A DNA stretch of 64,000 bases from Microbacterium maritypicum (GTDB lineage Bacteria > Actinomycetota > Actinomycetes > Actinomycetales > Microbacteriaceae). Within the stretch, counting starts at the first letter, position 1, and the number at the start of each line of letters is the position of its first letter. Positions 34,567 to 42,976 of this stretch are shown here, piece by piece. The stretch covers positions 186,001 to 250,000 of the forward strand of contig NZ_WAAQ01000003.1 of assembly GCF_008868125.1 (NCBI RefSeq). Reading direction: 5' to 3'. The translations under genes and the position numbers were made by a program. The notes below the pieces were generated by a model that did not search any database, was not told the DNA's origin, and saw only the letters and a program-made list of their open reading frames with translations.

Positions 34567-34718
34567 TCGACGTCGACCTCGCCCGGAGCGATGATCGGGC
34601 TCACCCAGGGGAAGACGTACCAGAACAGTCCGTAGAGCACGGCGGCGATGACGACCACGAGGATGAGCACACGCAGCCACCACGGACCGGGCAGCAGGCG
34701 CCAGATTGCGGCGTACAT
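34563..34718 (-). CDS. Small conserved membrane protein between sortase and pabA
   Basis: 51 residues from ATG 34716-34718. One transmembrane helix (VLILVVVIAAVLYGLFWYVF, about 17-36), a positive-inside start MYAAIWRLLPGPWW and an acidic outer tail ending EVDVE. Proteins of this size and start occur at this position in many actinobacteria; function unknown. The stop overlaps the pabA start (ATGA) and the start lies 28 bp after the sortase stop, so the three genes form an operon. Confidence 0.85.
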   Translation of the reverse strand: MYAAIWRLLPGPWWLRVLILVVVIAAVLYGLFWYVFPWVSPIIAPGEVDVE

Positions 34719-34746
34719 CAGTCTTCTCCCTTGTCGACGTCCACGA

Positions 34747-35541
34747 TCACACCGATGGTGCGGCCGGCGGGGGCGGCGGGTCGGTCAGAGCGGTCGGCGG
34801 GCCCTCAGCGCGCGGCTGGAAGCTCTCGAAGACCCCGTAGGCGACGATGCGCTCGGCGAGGGAGTAGAGCGGGGAGCAGGCGGTGAGGGTGATGTACTGC
34901 TCTCCGGTCTGCTGCTCCGGCATCTGCGGCACATCCGCGAGCACGTCCGTCTGCGTGGGCTTCACGTATTCGAGGGTGCGGAAGCGGTAGGTGTACCAGC
35001 CGTCGGGCGTCTCCACGACGATGGCGTCGCCGAGCTGCAGCTTGTCGAGCTGGTTGAACGGCTTGCCCCAGGTGGTGCGGTGTCCGGCGAGAGAGAAGTT
35101 GCCGACCTCGCCGGGCATCTTCGAGTTCGTGTAGACCCCGATGCCCTGCTGATCCAGGGTGCGTGCGCGGCTCGTGCCCCCGAAGATCCCGAAGTTGTAG
35201 TCCGCGCCGAATCGAGGGATGTGCATCTGTCCGAACCACTGGGCATCGGCCGGAGCTGCGGGCACCGGCGGGACGTATGTGGTGACACCGTCTTCACCCT
35301 CGACGACCGGCGGGAGCTCTGGTGCCTCGGCCTGTGCGAGGGCTTGCGAGACAGCGGCCCCCTCATCGTTCTTCTGGGCGCTGATGATGATGTCGCCGAT
35401 CCACATCTGCCAGGCCACGAAGAGGAGGACCACCACGCCGGCGGTGAGGAGGAGCTCGCCGAGTACACTCGCGAACGTCGCGCGAGAGCGTGGTCGCTGC
35501 CGCCGCGGACGTCGCCCCCCAGGCACGACGGATGCAGTCAT
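34747..35541 (-). CDS. Class E sortase
   Basis: 264 residues from ATG 35539-35541; the longer frame to 35745 is antisense to crgA. Basic cytoplasmic start, TM at about 28-48, then a sortase beta-barrel with catalytic H154 (LAGHRTT), C222 (TLTACSP, the TLxTC box) and R231 (AERIVAYG). Class E sortases attach LAXTG-type surface proteins to the wall and in actinobacteria replace class A. A Pro-rich C-terminus follows. Divergent from crgA with a 103-bp gap. Confidence 0.93.
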   Translation of the reverse strand: MTASVVPGGRRPRRQRPRSRATFASVLGELLLTAGVVVLLFVAWQMWIGDIIISAQKNDEGAAVSQALAQAEAPELPPVVEGEDGVTTYVPPVPAAPADAQWFGQMHIPRFGADYNFGIFGGTSRARTLDQQGIGVYTNSKMPGEVGNFSLAGHRTTWGKPFNQLDKLQLGDAIVVETPDGWYTYRFRTLEYVKPTQTDVLADVPQMPEQQTGEQYITLTACSPLYSLAERIVAYGVFESFQPRAEGPPTALTDPPPPPAAPSV

Positions 35542-35632
35542 GCGGTGATCATATCCGGGAACGCTGGGCGGACGCCGAGGCCTCCCCGTCTGTGCGGGCA
35601 TATGTGCCTCGGCGGAGGACAGCTCTGATGGG

Positions 35633-35638
35633 TACAAT
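35633..35638 (+). promoter_or_regulatory. -10 element of crgA (leaderless)
   Basis: TACAAT, 6 nt, ATG 35645. It is closer to the TATAAT consensus than most other promoters in the window. Confidence 0.6.
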
Positions 35639-35644
35639 GACGGA

Positions 35645-35884
35645 ATGGCACGTGACCGCAAGACTGAAGAACCCGCCGTCGAGCGCGCCGAAGGCGAGGC
35701 CGCTCCCAACGCCGTGTGGTTCAAGCCGGTGATGATCGGCTTCATGCTGCTGGGCCTCGTGTGGATCCTGGTCTTCTACATCTCCGGCATGCAGTACCCG
35801 ATCCCGGGTCTGTCGAACTGGAACCTGGCCATCGGCCTCGGCATCGCGCTGATCGGCTTCCTCATGACCACCCGCTGGCGCTGA
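35645..35884 (+). CDS. crgA: Cell division protein CrgA
   Basis: 79 residues. Charged cytoplasmic start (MARDRKTEEPAVERAEGEA), two transmembrane helices (about 28-47 and 59-75) separated by SGMQYPIPGLSNWN, ending TTRWR, as in the family. In mycobacteria and Streptomyces CrgA is a membrane scaffold that binds FtsZ, FtsQ, FtsI and CwsA and coordinates septation with growth. Monocistronic: its own promoter and a strong terminator follow. Confidence 0.96.
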   Translation: MARDRKTEEPAVERAEGEAAPNAVWFKPVMIGFMLLGLVWILVFYISGMQYPIPGLSNWNLAIGLGIALIGFLMTTRWR

Positions 35885-35901
35885 CCCTCCCCCCTTCTTC
35901 C

Positions 35902-35936
35902 AGAAAGGCCCTCTCGCATCGCGAGAGGGCCTTTCT
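35902..35936 (+). terminator. crgA terminator
   Basis: AGAAAGGCCCTCTCGC pairs perfectly (16 bp) with GCGAGAGGGCCTTTCT around an ATC loop, with T-rich right flank. Confidence 0.92.
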
Positions 35937-35953
35937 CATACCTGGAGCGAAAG

Positions 35954-36006
35954 TTATCCACAGGTCCATCCACAGCCTGGGGAGAATTACACCGGTGTTA
36001 TTCACA
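35954..36006 (+). other. DnaA-box cluster outside oriC
   Basis: TTATCCACA (35954-35962) is a perfect DnaA box, TTATTCACA (35998-36006) a near-perfect one, and CCATCCACA (35966-35974) a weak one. GTTAAC occurs twice just downstream. The cluster lies in the gap between crgA and the convergent rhomboid gene, about 20 kb from oriC. Confidence 0.65.
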
Positions 36007-36036
36007 GGGGTTAACAACCCTGTTAACAACTCGGGA

Positions 36037-36927
36037 TCAGGACAAAAGGATGAGCGGCGGCACGAACGCCACGACGACGATCAACAGGACGACCACCCCG
36101 GACAGCAGCACGATCTGCAGGGTGCGCTGTTCTCGGCGCTTCGTCTTGACGTAGATGAAGGCGACGAGGGCCCCGACGATGGCTCCGCCCAAGTGGGCTT
36201 GCCATGAGATGCCTCCGGCAAAGAAGCCGAAGGCGAAGTTGATGCCGAGGATGACGAGGATCCCGGTGACGTTCGCGCCGATGTGGCGGCCGATGATCAG
36301 CAGAGAAGCCAGGAGTCCGAAGATCGCCCCGGAGGCTCCCACGGTCCACGAACCCGGCGCGAGGATGGCGACCATCACCGATCCCCCGAGACCGCTGATC
36401 AGATACAGAGCGAGGTACCGGGTGCGGCCGAGCATGGGCTCAAGGCTCTGACCCAGCATCCACAGGGCGAGCATGTTGAGCGCCAGGTGGATGAAGCTCC
36501 CGTGCACGAGCAGCACGGTGAGAAGACGCCAGGGCTCGAAGGGCACGGCGAAGAGATTCGGGTACAGGAACGGGGCGAAGAATCCCAGAGCCTGAATGAT
36601 CGGTTCCTTGAACCCCGGGATCAACTGAACCAGGCCGATGAACGAGGTGACCGCGAGCAGCGCGTAGGTCACGACCGGCTTGCCGCCGCGGGTCATCGCC
36701 ATGGTGGCGCCGCCGCCGCGCCAGCGTCGTGCCGCCTTCTTCTGCGCGGGAGTGCGGTTCTTGCGATCGGCGCTCATGCACTCCGGGCAGATGACGCCCA
36801 CGGGCGCCTGTGTCTGGCACTCGGGGCAGATGGTGCGCATGCACCGCTGGCAGAGCACGAAGCTCTGCCGATCCGGATGCCGGTAGCAGAAGTTGTCGCG
36901 ATTGCTCGTGAACTCAGGCGTGGTCAT
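36037..36927 (-). CDS. Rhomboid-family intramembrane serine protease
   Basis: 296 residues. A cytosolic N-terminal zinc-ribbon-like part has C14 and three CxxC pairs (26/29, 34/37, 47/50). Six transmembrane helices follow with the catalytic S199 in GASGAIFG and H245 in WQAHLGGAIVG. The loop HGSFIHLALNML holds the conserved His and Asn. Rhomboids cut within membrane helices; the substrate is unknown. The gene is 21 bp downstream of ppiA in the same direction. Confidence 0.94.
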   Translation of the reverse strand: MTTPEFTSNRDNFCYRHPDRQSFVLCQRCMRTICPECQTQAPVGVICPECMSADRKNRTPAQKKAARRWRGGGATMAMTRGGKPVVTYALLAVTSFIGLVQLIPGFKEPIIQALGFFAPFLYPNLFAVPFEPWRLLTVLLVHGSFIHLALNMLALWMLGQSLEPMLGRTRYLALYLISGLGGSVMVAILAPGSWTVGASGAIFGLLASLLIIGRHIGANVTGILVILGINFAFGFFAGGISWQAHLGGAIVGALVAFIYVKTKRREQRTLQIVLLSGVVVLLIVVVAFVPPLILLS

Positions 36928-36948
36928 CCGGATCGGCCGCAGCTGTCG

Positions 36949-37506
36949 TCAGGCCGCGACGATGTCGATCGACTGCAGCACGACCGGCTCGACGGGGCGG
37001 TCGCCCGCACCGGTCTGCACAGCGCCGATCGCGTCGACGACGGCCTTGGAGGCGTCATCGGCGACCTCGCCGAAGATCGTGTGCTTGCCCTGCAGCCACG
37101 GGGTCGGGTCGGTCGTGATGAAGAACTGCGACCCGTTGGTGCCCTCGGGCTTGCCCGTGATGGCGTTGCGACGCAGGCCCGCGTTGGCCATCGCGAGGAT
37201 GTAGGGCTCGTTGAAGTTGAGCTCCATGTTGATCTCGTCGTCGAAGTTGTAGCCGGGTCCGCCGACGCCCTGTCCGAGCGGGTCGCCGCCCTGGATCATG
37301 AAGTTCGGGATGATGCGGTGGAAGATGACGTCCTTGTAGAGAGGTCCCTCGCCGGGCTTGCCGGTGGCGGGATCGGTCCACTCCTGGGTGCCGTCGGCCA
37401 GGCCGACGAAGTTCTTGACCGTCTTCGGGGCGTGGTCACCGAAGAGGTTGATGACGATGTCACCGTGGTTGGTGTGCAGGGTTGCGACATGAGAAGCGTG
37501 AGCCAT
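36949..37506 (-). CDS. ppiA: Cyclophilin-type peptidyl-prolyl cis-trans isomerase
   Basis: 185 residues, cytosolic (no signal peptide). Cyclophilin core HTNHGDIVINLFGDHAPKTVKNFVGLA, active-site FHRIIPNFMIQGGDP, and NGSQFFITTDPTPWLQGKHTIFGEV with the conserved Trp and His. It catalyses proline isomerisation in protein folding. Gene order ppiA-rhomboid near crgA is conserved in actinobacteria. Confidence 0.95.
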   Translation of the reverse strand: MAHASHVATLHTNHGDIVINLFGDHAPKTVKNFVGLADGTQEWTDPATGKPGEGPLYKDVIFHRIIPNFMIQGGDPLGQGVGGPGYNFDDEINMELNFNEPYILAMANAGLRRNAITGKPEGTNGSQFFITTDPTPWLQGKHTIFGEVADDASKAVVDAIGAVQTGAGDRPVEPVVLQSIDIVAA

Positions 37507-37653
37507 GTCAACATTCTCGCAGAGCTTCCGGTGAGTTGGCCGTGGTGACTACCCCTGTTCGGTCGAAGAAGCAAGGGGCGGGCGATTCCCGCCCGGCTTC
37601 CAGCCTCTCGTGGCAAGATGGGGAACCCGTACTCCAATGGACAGGAGAGCATC

Positions 37654-38154
37654 GTGAGCCTCAGCCGCAAGCGGAAGAAGGAACTGCGTCGTCTTCAGAA
37701 CGACGCGAACCAGCTCTGGGAGAACCAGCAGGTGCTCGTCGGTCACGCCGCCGATGTCGCCCGTGAGGCCGGCCGTCAGCTCGGCAACCTCAATCGTGAG
37801 CAGGTCGTGCCGGTCATCCAGGACACGTACAACCGCCGTGTCGCCCCGGTCGTCGACCGCGGCGTGAAGATCGGCAAGCACGTCGTCGACGACAAGTTCG
37901 TGCCGATCGTGGGCGGAGTGGTCGGTACTGCTCTCACCGCGTGGGACGTCGCCAACGCCAAGCGCCACGGCGTCGCCGTGAAGGTGCGCAAGGCGACCGC
38001 GCCGCAGAAGTCGGGCCCGGGCCTGGGCTCCATCATCGCGATCATCCTCGGTGCTGCCGCGGCGGTCGGTGTGCTCTACGCCGCATGGCAGACGCTGCGC
38101 GCGGACGATGAGCTCTGGGTCGCGGACGACCCGCTCGCCGCACCCGACGCGTGA
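37654..38154 (+). CDS. Membrane-anchored helical protein (DUF-type, unknown)
   Basis: 166 residues from GTG 37654, chosen because AGGAG lies 6 nt upstream. A Lys/Arg-rich start (SLSRKRKKELRRL) and long amphipathic helices (residues 10-115) with RVAPVVDRGVKIGKHVVDD precede one C-terminal transmembrane helix (about 128-147) and a short acidic tail (DDELWVADDPLAAPDA). This looks like a tail-anchored cytoplasmic protein of YtxH-like composition. Function unknown. It overlaps the following gene by 4 nt. A GGGCGGG-CGATT-CCCGCCC hairpin lies upstream. Confidence 0.75.
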   Translation: MSLSRKRKKELRRLQNDANQLWENQQVLVGHAADVAREAGRQLGNLNREQVVPVIQDTYNRRVAPVVDRGVKIGKHVVDDKFVPIVGGVVGTALTAWDVANAKRHGVAVKVRKATAPQKSGPGLGSIIAIILGAAAAVGVLYAAWQTLRADDELWVADDPLAAPDA

Positions 38155-38666
38155 AGCCGTCTGACCCCGCCTCCGTCGCCCCTGGTGACGGAGGCGATCA
38201 GCATGCCCGGGTGAAGGAGGCGGCCGCGGCCCGGGGACTCGAGATCGAGATCCGCGAACGACCCGCCGCTGGCAGCCTCTTCGAGGCAGCAGAACTGCTC
38301 GGCATCCCGGCGTCGGGCATCGTGAAGACCCTCGTCGTGAAGCGGTCGGATGACACCTTCCTGTTCGCGCTCGTGCCGGGTGGTCGATCGATCTCGTGGC
38401 CCAAGCTGCGTGCTCTGGTCGGTGTGAACAAGCTGCGCCTGCCCGAGCCCGAGTTGGCGCTCGCGGCGACCGGCTACGAACGGGGAACCATCGTCCCGAT
38501 CGGCAGCACCACGGATTGGCCGATCTACGCCGACGAGTCGATCGTCGGTGAGCGGATCGCCCTGGGCGCGGGTGCCCACGGGTACAGCCTGTTCGTCGAG
38601 GCGGACGACCTGATCGCCGCGTACGGCGCCATCGTCGCCGACATCTCGGTGCCCGAAGAGCGCTGA
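38151..38666 (+). CDS. YbaK/ProX-type aminoacyl-tRNA deacylase
   Basis: 171 residues from GTG 38151, coupled to the upstream gene. YbaK/EbsC fold with KTLVVKRSDDTFLFALVPGGRSISWPKL (catalytic Lys in VVK) and GYERGTIVPIGSTTDWPIYADESI. The family hydrolyses mischarged Cys- or Ala-tRNA(Pro) in the cytosol. The partner upstream is a membrane protein, an unexplained pairing. Confidence 0.85.
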   Translation: MKPSDPASVAPGDGGDQHARVKEAAAARGLEIEIRERPAAGSLFEAAELLGIPASGIVKTLVVKRSDDTFLFALVPGGRSISWPKLRALVGVNKLRLPEPELALAATGYERGTIVPIGSTTDWPIYADESIVGERIALGAGAHGYSLFVEADDLIAAYGAIVADISVPEER

Positions 38667-38717
38667 TCCTCATCGCCGCGTTCGCGGCACGAGCGCCGCA
38701 CGTCGACAGAGGGCCGG

Positions 38718-39140
38718 TCAGAGGATGCCGGCCATCCTCAGCGCGATGTCGACCAGTTTGACGCGCTGCAGCTCCGCGACCGTCTTCAGGGGGAACCACT
38801 CGGCCATGTCGGTCGAACCGCCGGTCTCGAACCGGAGCTTGCCGCCCGTCACCTCGGCGCGATACACGATGCGCAGGGTATGCAACGGATCCGCGGCCTT
38901 CTGCACGCGACGACCGGCGGGGATCACCCGGGAATGGATACCGAGCAGTTCGCCGACCTTGACCGTGTAGCCGGTCTCCTCGCGAAGCTCGCGACGCACC
39001 GCGTCCTCCGGCGATTCACCGGCCTCCAGCCCGCCGCCCGGCATCGTCCACGCTACGCGGCGGCCCTCGGTCCAGCGCGCGAGCAGCAACCGCCCGTCGT
39101 CATCGGTGACGACCGCGTACGCCGCGACACGCAGGTCCAT
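38718..39140 (-). CDS. NUDIX hydrolase
   Basis: 140 residues, single NUDIX domain. The Nudix box is complete: G36, E42, R50-E51, E54-E55 and G57 in GGLEAGESPEDAVRRELREE. The family hydrolyses nucleoside diphosphates linked to other groups, often as house-cleaning or antimutator enzymes; the exact substrate is open. ATG 39138-39140 follows a TAGTGT -10 by 7 nt. Confidence 0.92.
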   Translation of the reverse strand: MDLRVAAYAVVTDDDGRLLLARWTEGRRVAWTMPGGGLEAGESPEDAVRRELREETGYTVKVGELLGIHSRVIPAGRRVQKAADPLHTLRIVYRAEVTGGKLRFETGGSTDMAEWFPLKTVAELQRVKLVDIALRMAGIL

Positions 39141-39147
39141 GGATCAC

Positions 39148-39153
39148 ACACTA
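39148..39153 (-). promoter_or_regulatory. -10 element of the NUDIX gene (leaderless)
   Basis: Minus-strand TAGTGT, 7 nt (GTGATCC), ATG 39140. Confidence 0.5.
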
Positions 39154-39184
39154 TCCGTCGGCGAAGACGCTCGATGACAGCGCG

Positions 39185-40780
39185 TCAGACCACTCGCACC
39201 CCGGCCACGTACGTGGACTTCACCTGCGTCGCGGCGAGGTCTTCGGAGGACACCGTGACCGGGTCGCGATCCACCACGATGAAGTCCGCGAAGAGGCCGG
39301 GGGCGAGGGCACCCACCTCGTGCTCGCTGAAGAGCTGCCAGGCTGCGTTCACCGTGTGCGCGAGGAGCGCCTGATCCCTGGTGACCGGTGTGCCGCCGGG
39401 CATGCGATACCCGTTGCGGGTGGTGCGGGTCTCGGCGACTGCCATGTTGCGGAAGGGCTCGTCGGGGGTGACCCACCCGTCGTTGTGGAACGTCACGCGG
39501 TGGCCGGCTGCGAACGCGGCGCCGGCATCTGCCCATGCGCCCCCGTGTTCCGGACCGAAGAGGTCATCGACGAGCACCTCGCCCCAGTACGTGATGTGGT
39601 CGACGAACAGGCTGACCGTGACTCCCAGAGACGCCGCGCGCTCGAACTGCGCCGGGGTCATGGCGCCGCAGTGCTCCAGCCGGAACCGATGATCGGTGAG
39701 TCCGTGCCGCGCGATGATCTGCGCGTAGACGTCGAGGGTCGCATCGATCGCGCGGTCCCCGTGCGCGTGACAGGCCAGCTGCCAGCCCGCGGCGGCATAG
39801 GGCTCGGCGATGGCCGAGAGCTCGTCCGAGGTGTAGTTCGCCCGCCCGATGTGGTGGGGCTCGAGTCCGAGCGCACGGGTCGCCGGGGTGTCGAGATAGG
39901 GGAAGGACGTGGCGATGTTGCCGACCCACGGAGAGCCGTCCGACCACGTCTTCACGCCCGTCTGGCGGAAGTACGCATCGCCGCCGCCTCGTGCGGAGGG
40001 AATCCCACCCGGACGGGACATCTCGTACCACCGCAGGCGCACCGGCATCGCACCCGTCGCGCGCAGGGCGTCGATGAGCGGATCGAGTCCTCGATTCCAC
40101 GACAGGTCGGACACGGTGGTGATGCCGCGCGCGGCCAGATCGCGCAGGTGCGCAGGAAGGATGCGGGGGAGATGCTCCTGCGCCGTGGCGAGCATCGGGG
40201 CGACGACCATCTCGACCGCAGCCGCCTCGAGCGCGACGCCGGTGAGCTCCCCCTCGGCATCACGACCGAACGAGGCGCCGACCGGATCGGGTGTGGTGCG
40301 GTCGATGCCTGCAGCGAGCGCGGCGGCGGTGTTGAAGTAGACCGAGTGCCCGGAGTTGTGGATCACGACGAGAGGAACACGGCCGGCGAGGTCGTCGAGG
40401 AAGCGGATGTCGGGGTCGGGGAGTCCGCGCTGCAGCAGCGAGTCCCATCCGTTCGCGAAGACGGGTTCCCCGTCGGCCTCCGCGACCGCCGTGCGCAGAG
40501 CTGCGAGGACATCCTCGGCCTGGGGCACGACCACGGGCCGGAGGTCGACGACCAGATCGGAGAGCAGGATCGCGGCGAACCCGGGATGCCCGTGCGGCTC
40601 GATCAGCCCGGGCATGACCCATCCGTCGAGTGCGACCATCTCGGCGTCGGGGTAGGTGCGGCGAATCTCCTCCGCCGAACCCACGGCCACGATCGTGGCG
40701 TCCTCGACCGCCATGGCTTCGACTTCGATATCGGTGCTCGGCGCGAACGGGCGGATGCGGCCGGTGAAGACTGTCGTCAT
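39185..40780 (-). CDS. Amidohydrolase (YtcJ-like, amidohydrolase 3 family)
   Basis: 531 residues from ATG 40778-40780 (MTTVFTGRIRPFAPSTDIEV); the further upstream frame is antisense to the next gene. A composite beta-sandwich and TIM barrel: GLIEPHGHPGF in place of the usual HxH, a Lys-bearing strand near GVKTWSDGSPWVG, HAHGDRAIDATL, EHCGAMTP and FHNDGWVTPDEPF. YtcJ-type enzymes hydrolyse N-acyl or cyclic amide substrates; the substrate is unknown. Replacement of the first metal His motif (EPHGH) is normal in this subfamily. Confidence 0.88.
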   Translation of the reverse strand: MTTVFTGRIRPFAPSTDIEVEAMAVEDATIVAVGSAEEIRRTYPDAEMVALDGWVMPGLIEPHGHPGFAAILLSDLVVDLRPVVVPQAEDVLAALRTAVAEADGEPVFANGWDSLLQRGLPDPDIRFLDDLAGRVPLVVIHNSGHSVYFNTAAALAAGIDRTTPDPVGASFGRDAEGELTGVALEAAAVEMVVAPMLATAQEHLPRILPAHLRDLAARGITTVSDLSWNRGLDPLIDALRATGAMPVRLRWYEMSRPGGIPSARGGGDAYFRQTGVKTWSDGSPWVGNIATSFPYLDTPATRALGLEPHHIGRANYTSDELSAIAEPYAAAGWQLACHAHGDRAIDATLDVYAQIIARHGLTDHRFRLEHCGAMTPAQFERAASLGVTVSLFVDHITYWGEVLVDDLFGPEHGGAWADAGAAFAAGHRVTFHNDGWVTPDEPFRNMAVAETRTTRNGYRMPGGTPVTRDQALLAHTVNAAWQLFSEHEVGALAPGLFADFIVVDRDPVTVSSEDLAATQVKSTYVAGVRVV

Positions 40781-40901
40781 GGCGTCAGTCTGGCACTCGG
40801 GTGCGGCGCGGCGGGGGGAGCGATCAGGAATCGAGAAGCGCATCCGTGTCCTTCCTCCGTAGTGTGAGCACCACACCGGCAGCACATCGAGAGGACCGAT
40901 C

Positions 40902-41348
40902 ATGGCCGAGAACGAGAAGAACTTCAGCGCCGAAGAACGCGAGGCTATGCAGGCTGCCGCGAAGGAGGCCCGCACACGGCGTTCCCGGGCGAAGAAGTCA
41001 CCGGAAGAGCTGCGGGCAGCGGGGGAGGCCGACCTCAAGGAGGCCATCGAGAAGCTCACTCCCGAAGACCAGGCTCTGTCGAACAAGCTGCACGCTCTCG
41101 TCTCCGAGGTCGCCCCCGAGCTCGTCCCTCGCACGTACTACGGGATGCCGGCGTGGGGTCGTGACGGGAAGGTGCTCTGCTTCTTCCAGCCGGCGAGCAA
41201 GTTCAAGGTGCGCTACGGCACCTTCGGCTTCGAGCCGATCTCGAACCTCGACGACGGCACCGTCTGGCCGACCGCGTATGCGGTGACCGATCTCACGGAG
41301 GCAGACCTCGCTTTCCTGGCCGAGCGCATCCGTGTCGCGATCAGCTGA
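40902..41348 (+). CDS. DUF1801 / YdhG-like protein
   Basis: 148 residues. A Lys/Glu/Ala-rich, helical N-terminus (residues 1-50) of the kind seen in nucleoid-associated fusions, then a DUF1801 domain (about 60-146) with YYGMPAWGRDGKVLCFFQPASKFKVRYGTFGF. The DUF1801 fold resembles frataxin-like iron chaperones, but function is unproven. GAGAGGA is the ribosome binding site. Confidence 0.8.
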   Translation: MAENEKNFSAEEREAMQAAAKEARTRRSRAKKSPEELRAAGEADLKEAIEKLTPEDQALSNKLHALVSEVAPELVPRTYYGMPAWGRDGKVLCFFQPASKFKVRYGTFGFEPISNLDDGTVWPTAYAVTDLTEADLAFLAERIRVAIS

Positions 41349-41355
41349 CGCGCAG

Positions 41356-41361
41356 TAGCGT
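41356..41361 (+). promoter_or_regulatory. -10 element of the M24 peptidase gene
   Basis: TAGCGT, 7 nt, GTG 41369. Supports this start and a leaderless transcript. Confidence 0.5.
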
Positions 41362-41368
41362 GGAGCGC

Positions 41369-42493
41369 GTGAGCACACTGCCCTTCCCCGCCGCCGTCTA
41401 CGCCGCCCGCCTCGCCCGTGCCGCCTCCCTCGCCGCCGAGGCCGGGCTCGACGCCATCATCGTGGGACCCGGCCCCGATCTGCAGTATCTGGTCGGCGTC
41501 GAGGGCGACACGATCGAGCGACTCACCGCTCTGGTGCTCGGACCCGGCGTCACCCCGACGGTCGTGGTGCCGAGGATGGAGCTGGCGAAGGTGCGCACCA
41601 CCGCGGTGGGCGAGCTCGGACTCGCCATCGCCGACTGGGTCGACGGTGAAGACCCGTATGCACTGGTAACCGCAACCGTGGGCACCGCATCGCGCGTGGG
41701 TGTCTCCGACGCCCTTCCCGCCCTGCACGTCATCCCGATCGGCGAACGACTGGGCGTGCGCCTCGAGCTCGCGACTCCGGTGCTGCGGGAGGGGCGGATG
41801 ATCAAGGACGCCGAAGAGATCACAGAACTGCGTCGAGCAGCCGACGCCATCGACGCGGTGCACCGCCGCGTGCACGAGTGGCTGCGGGCAGGACGCACCG
41901 AGCGCGAGGTGGCCGCCGACATCGCCGAGGCCATCGTCGCCGAGGGCCACCGCACGGTCGAGTTCGTGATCGTCGGGTCGGGCCCGAACGGCGCCGACCC
42001 GCATCATGAGGTCTCGGACCGGGTGATCGAGAACGGCGATGTGGTCGTCGTCGACATCGGCGGTGCGGTGCCGAGCGGCTACAACTCCGACAGCACCAGG
42101 ACCTACGCCGTCGGCGCCCCCGACCCCGCAGCGGCTGAGCGCATCGCGGTTCTCGTGCGAGCGCAGCAGGCGGCCGTGGATGCCGTGCGTCCAGGAATCA
42201 CCGCAGCCGAGGTCGATGCCGCGGCGCGTAGCGTGCTCGCCGAGGCGGGACTGGGTGAGGCCTTCCTGCACCGCACGGGGCACGGCATCGGCGTCTCGGT
42301 GCATGAGGAGCCCTACATCGCCCCGGGCAACGATCTGGTGCTGCGCGAGGGCATGGCGTTCAGCATCGAGCCCGGCATCTACTTCGCCGGCGAGTGGGGT
42401 GCCCGCATCGAGGACATCGTCGTGGTCACAGCCGACGGGGGAGAGCGGTTGAACCTCGCGCCGCACGAGCTCACCTCGGTCGGCCTCGGCTGA
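41369..42493 (+). CDS. Xaa-Pro aminopeptidase-like M24 metallopeptidase
   Basis: 374 residues from GTG 41369. N-terminal creatinase-type domain (1-135), then a pita-bread catalytic domain. The five metal ligands of the family are visible: Asp in VVVDIGGAVPSGY, Asp in SDSTRTY, His in HRTGHGIGVSVHE, Glu in FSIEPGIYF and Glu in ARIEDIVVVT. It releases N-terminal residues before proline, or cleaves dipeptides; cytosolic. Confidence 0.93.
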   Translation: MSTLPFPAAVYAARLARAASLAAEAGLDAIIVGPGPDLQYLVGVEGDTIERLTALVLGPGVTPTVVVPRMELAKVRTTAVGELGLAIADWVDGEDPYALVTATVGTASRVGVSDALPALHVIPIGERLGVRLELATPVLREGRMIKDAEEITELRRAADAIDAVHRRVHEWLRAGRTEREVAADIAEAIVAEGHRTVEFVIVGSGPNGADPHHEVSDRVIENGDVVVVDIGGAVPSGYNSDSTRTYAVGAPDPAAAERIAVLVRAQQAAVDAVRPGITAAEVDAAARSVLAEAGLGEAFLHRTGHGIGVSVHEEPYIAPGNDLVLREGMAFSIEPGIYFAGEWGARIEDIVVVTADGGERLNLAPHELTSVGLG

Positions 42494-42558
42494 CGCCCCG
42501 CATGTCCTCCGGGGCGGTGGGGGAGGCGGAACGCGCTGACCGCCGCTCCCTACCGCGA

Positions 42559-42564
42559 TAACAT
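42559..42564 (+). promoter_or_regulatory. -10 element of the HNH gene (leaderless)
   Basis: TAACAT, 6 nt, ATG 42571. Confidence 0.55.
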
Positions 42565-42570
42565 CGGGCC

Positions 42571-42945
42571 ATGCGCCGCCGCCGCAAGGTCTCTTCCGCC
42601 AATGTGTCGCCGGCGACCCGTGCACGCTATGCCAAGCGCCGACAGAATCGGCTCGCGCGCGTCGACAACGACCTCACCGACGAGCAGTGGTACGACCTCA
42701 TGGAGGCCTGGGGCGGATGCGCCTACTGCGGCGGCGAAGGCGCCGCTCTGCAGCGCGACTGCATCCAGCCCGTGTCGCGCGGCGGCCGCTACACGCTCCA
42801 GAACGTGGTCCCGGCGTGCGCCTCCTGCAATGCGAGCAAGCACAACGACGAGGTCACCGGCTGGCTGCGTCGCAAGAAGCTCGATGAGCGCACCTTCCTC
42901 GTGCGGCACGCCACGATCCTGCAGGCACTGCGTCCTGTCGAATGA
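42571..42945 (+). CDS. Small HNH endonuclease
   Basis: 124 residues. Very basic N-terminus (MRRRRKVSSANVSPATRARYAKRRQNRLAR), then an HNH core with zinc-binding pairs CAYCGG and CASCNASK and the active-site region DCIQPVSRGGRYTLQNVVPAC. The first His of HNH is replaced (CIQPVSRGG instead of DHIxPxSRGG), so activity may be reduced. No phage context. Role unknown; stand-alone HNH genes are common in actinobacteria. Confidence 0.88.
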   Translation: MRRRRKVSSANVSPATRARYAKRRQNRLARVDNDLTDEQWYDLMEAWGGCAYCGGEGAALQRDCIQPVSRGGRYTLQNVVPACASCNASKHNDEVTGWLRRKKLDERTFLVRHATILQALRPVE

Positions 42946-42964
42946 CGTCTCCGCCCACACTCGC

Positions 42965-42970
42965 TACTCT
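42965..42970 (+). promoter_or_regulatory. -10 element of the GNAT gene (leaderless)
   Basis: TACTCT, 6 nt (CGAATC), ATG 42977. Confidence 0.55.
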
Positions 42971-42976
42971 CGAATC

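Noticed and set aside
37577..37594. Hairpin GGGCGGG-CGATT-CCCGCCC as a terminator of ppiA or a riboswitch
   Set aside because: It lies upstream of both divergent genes, has no T-run and is too small for a known riboswitch.
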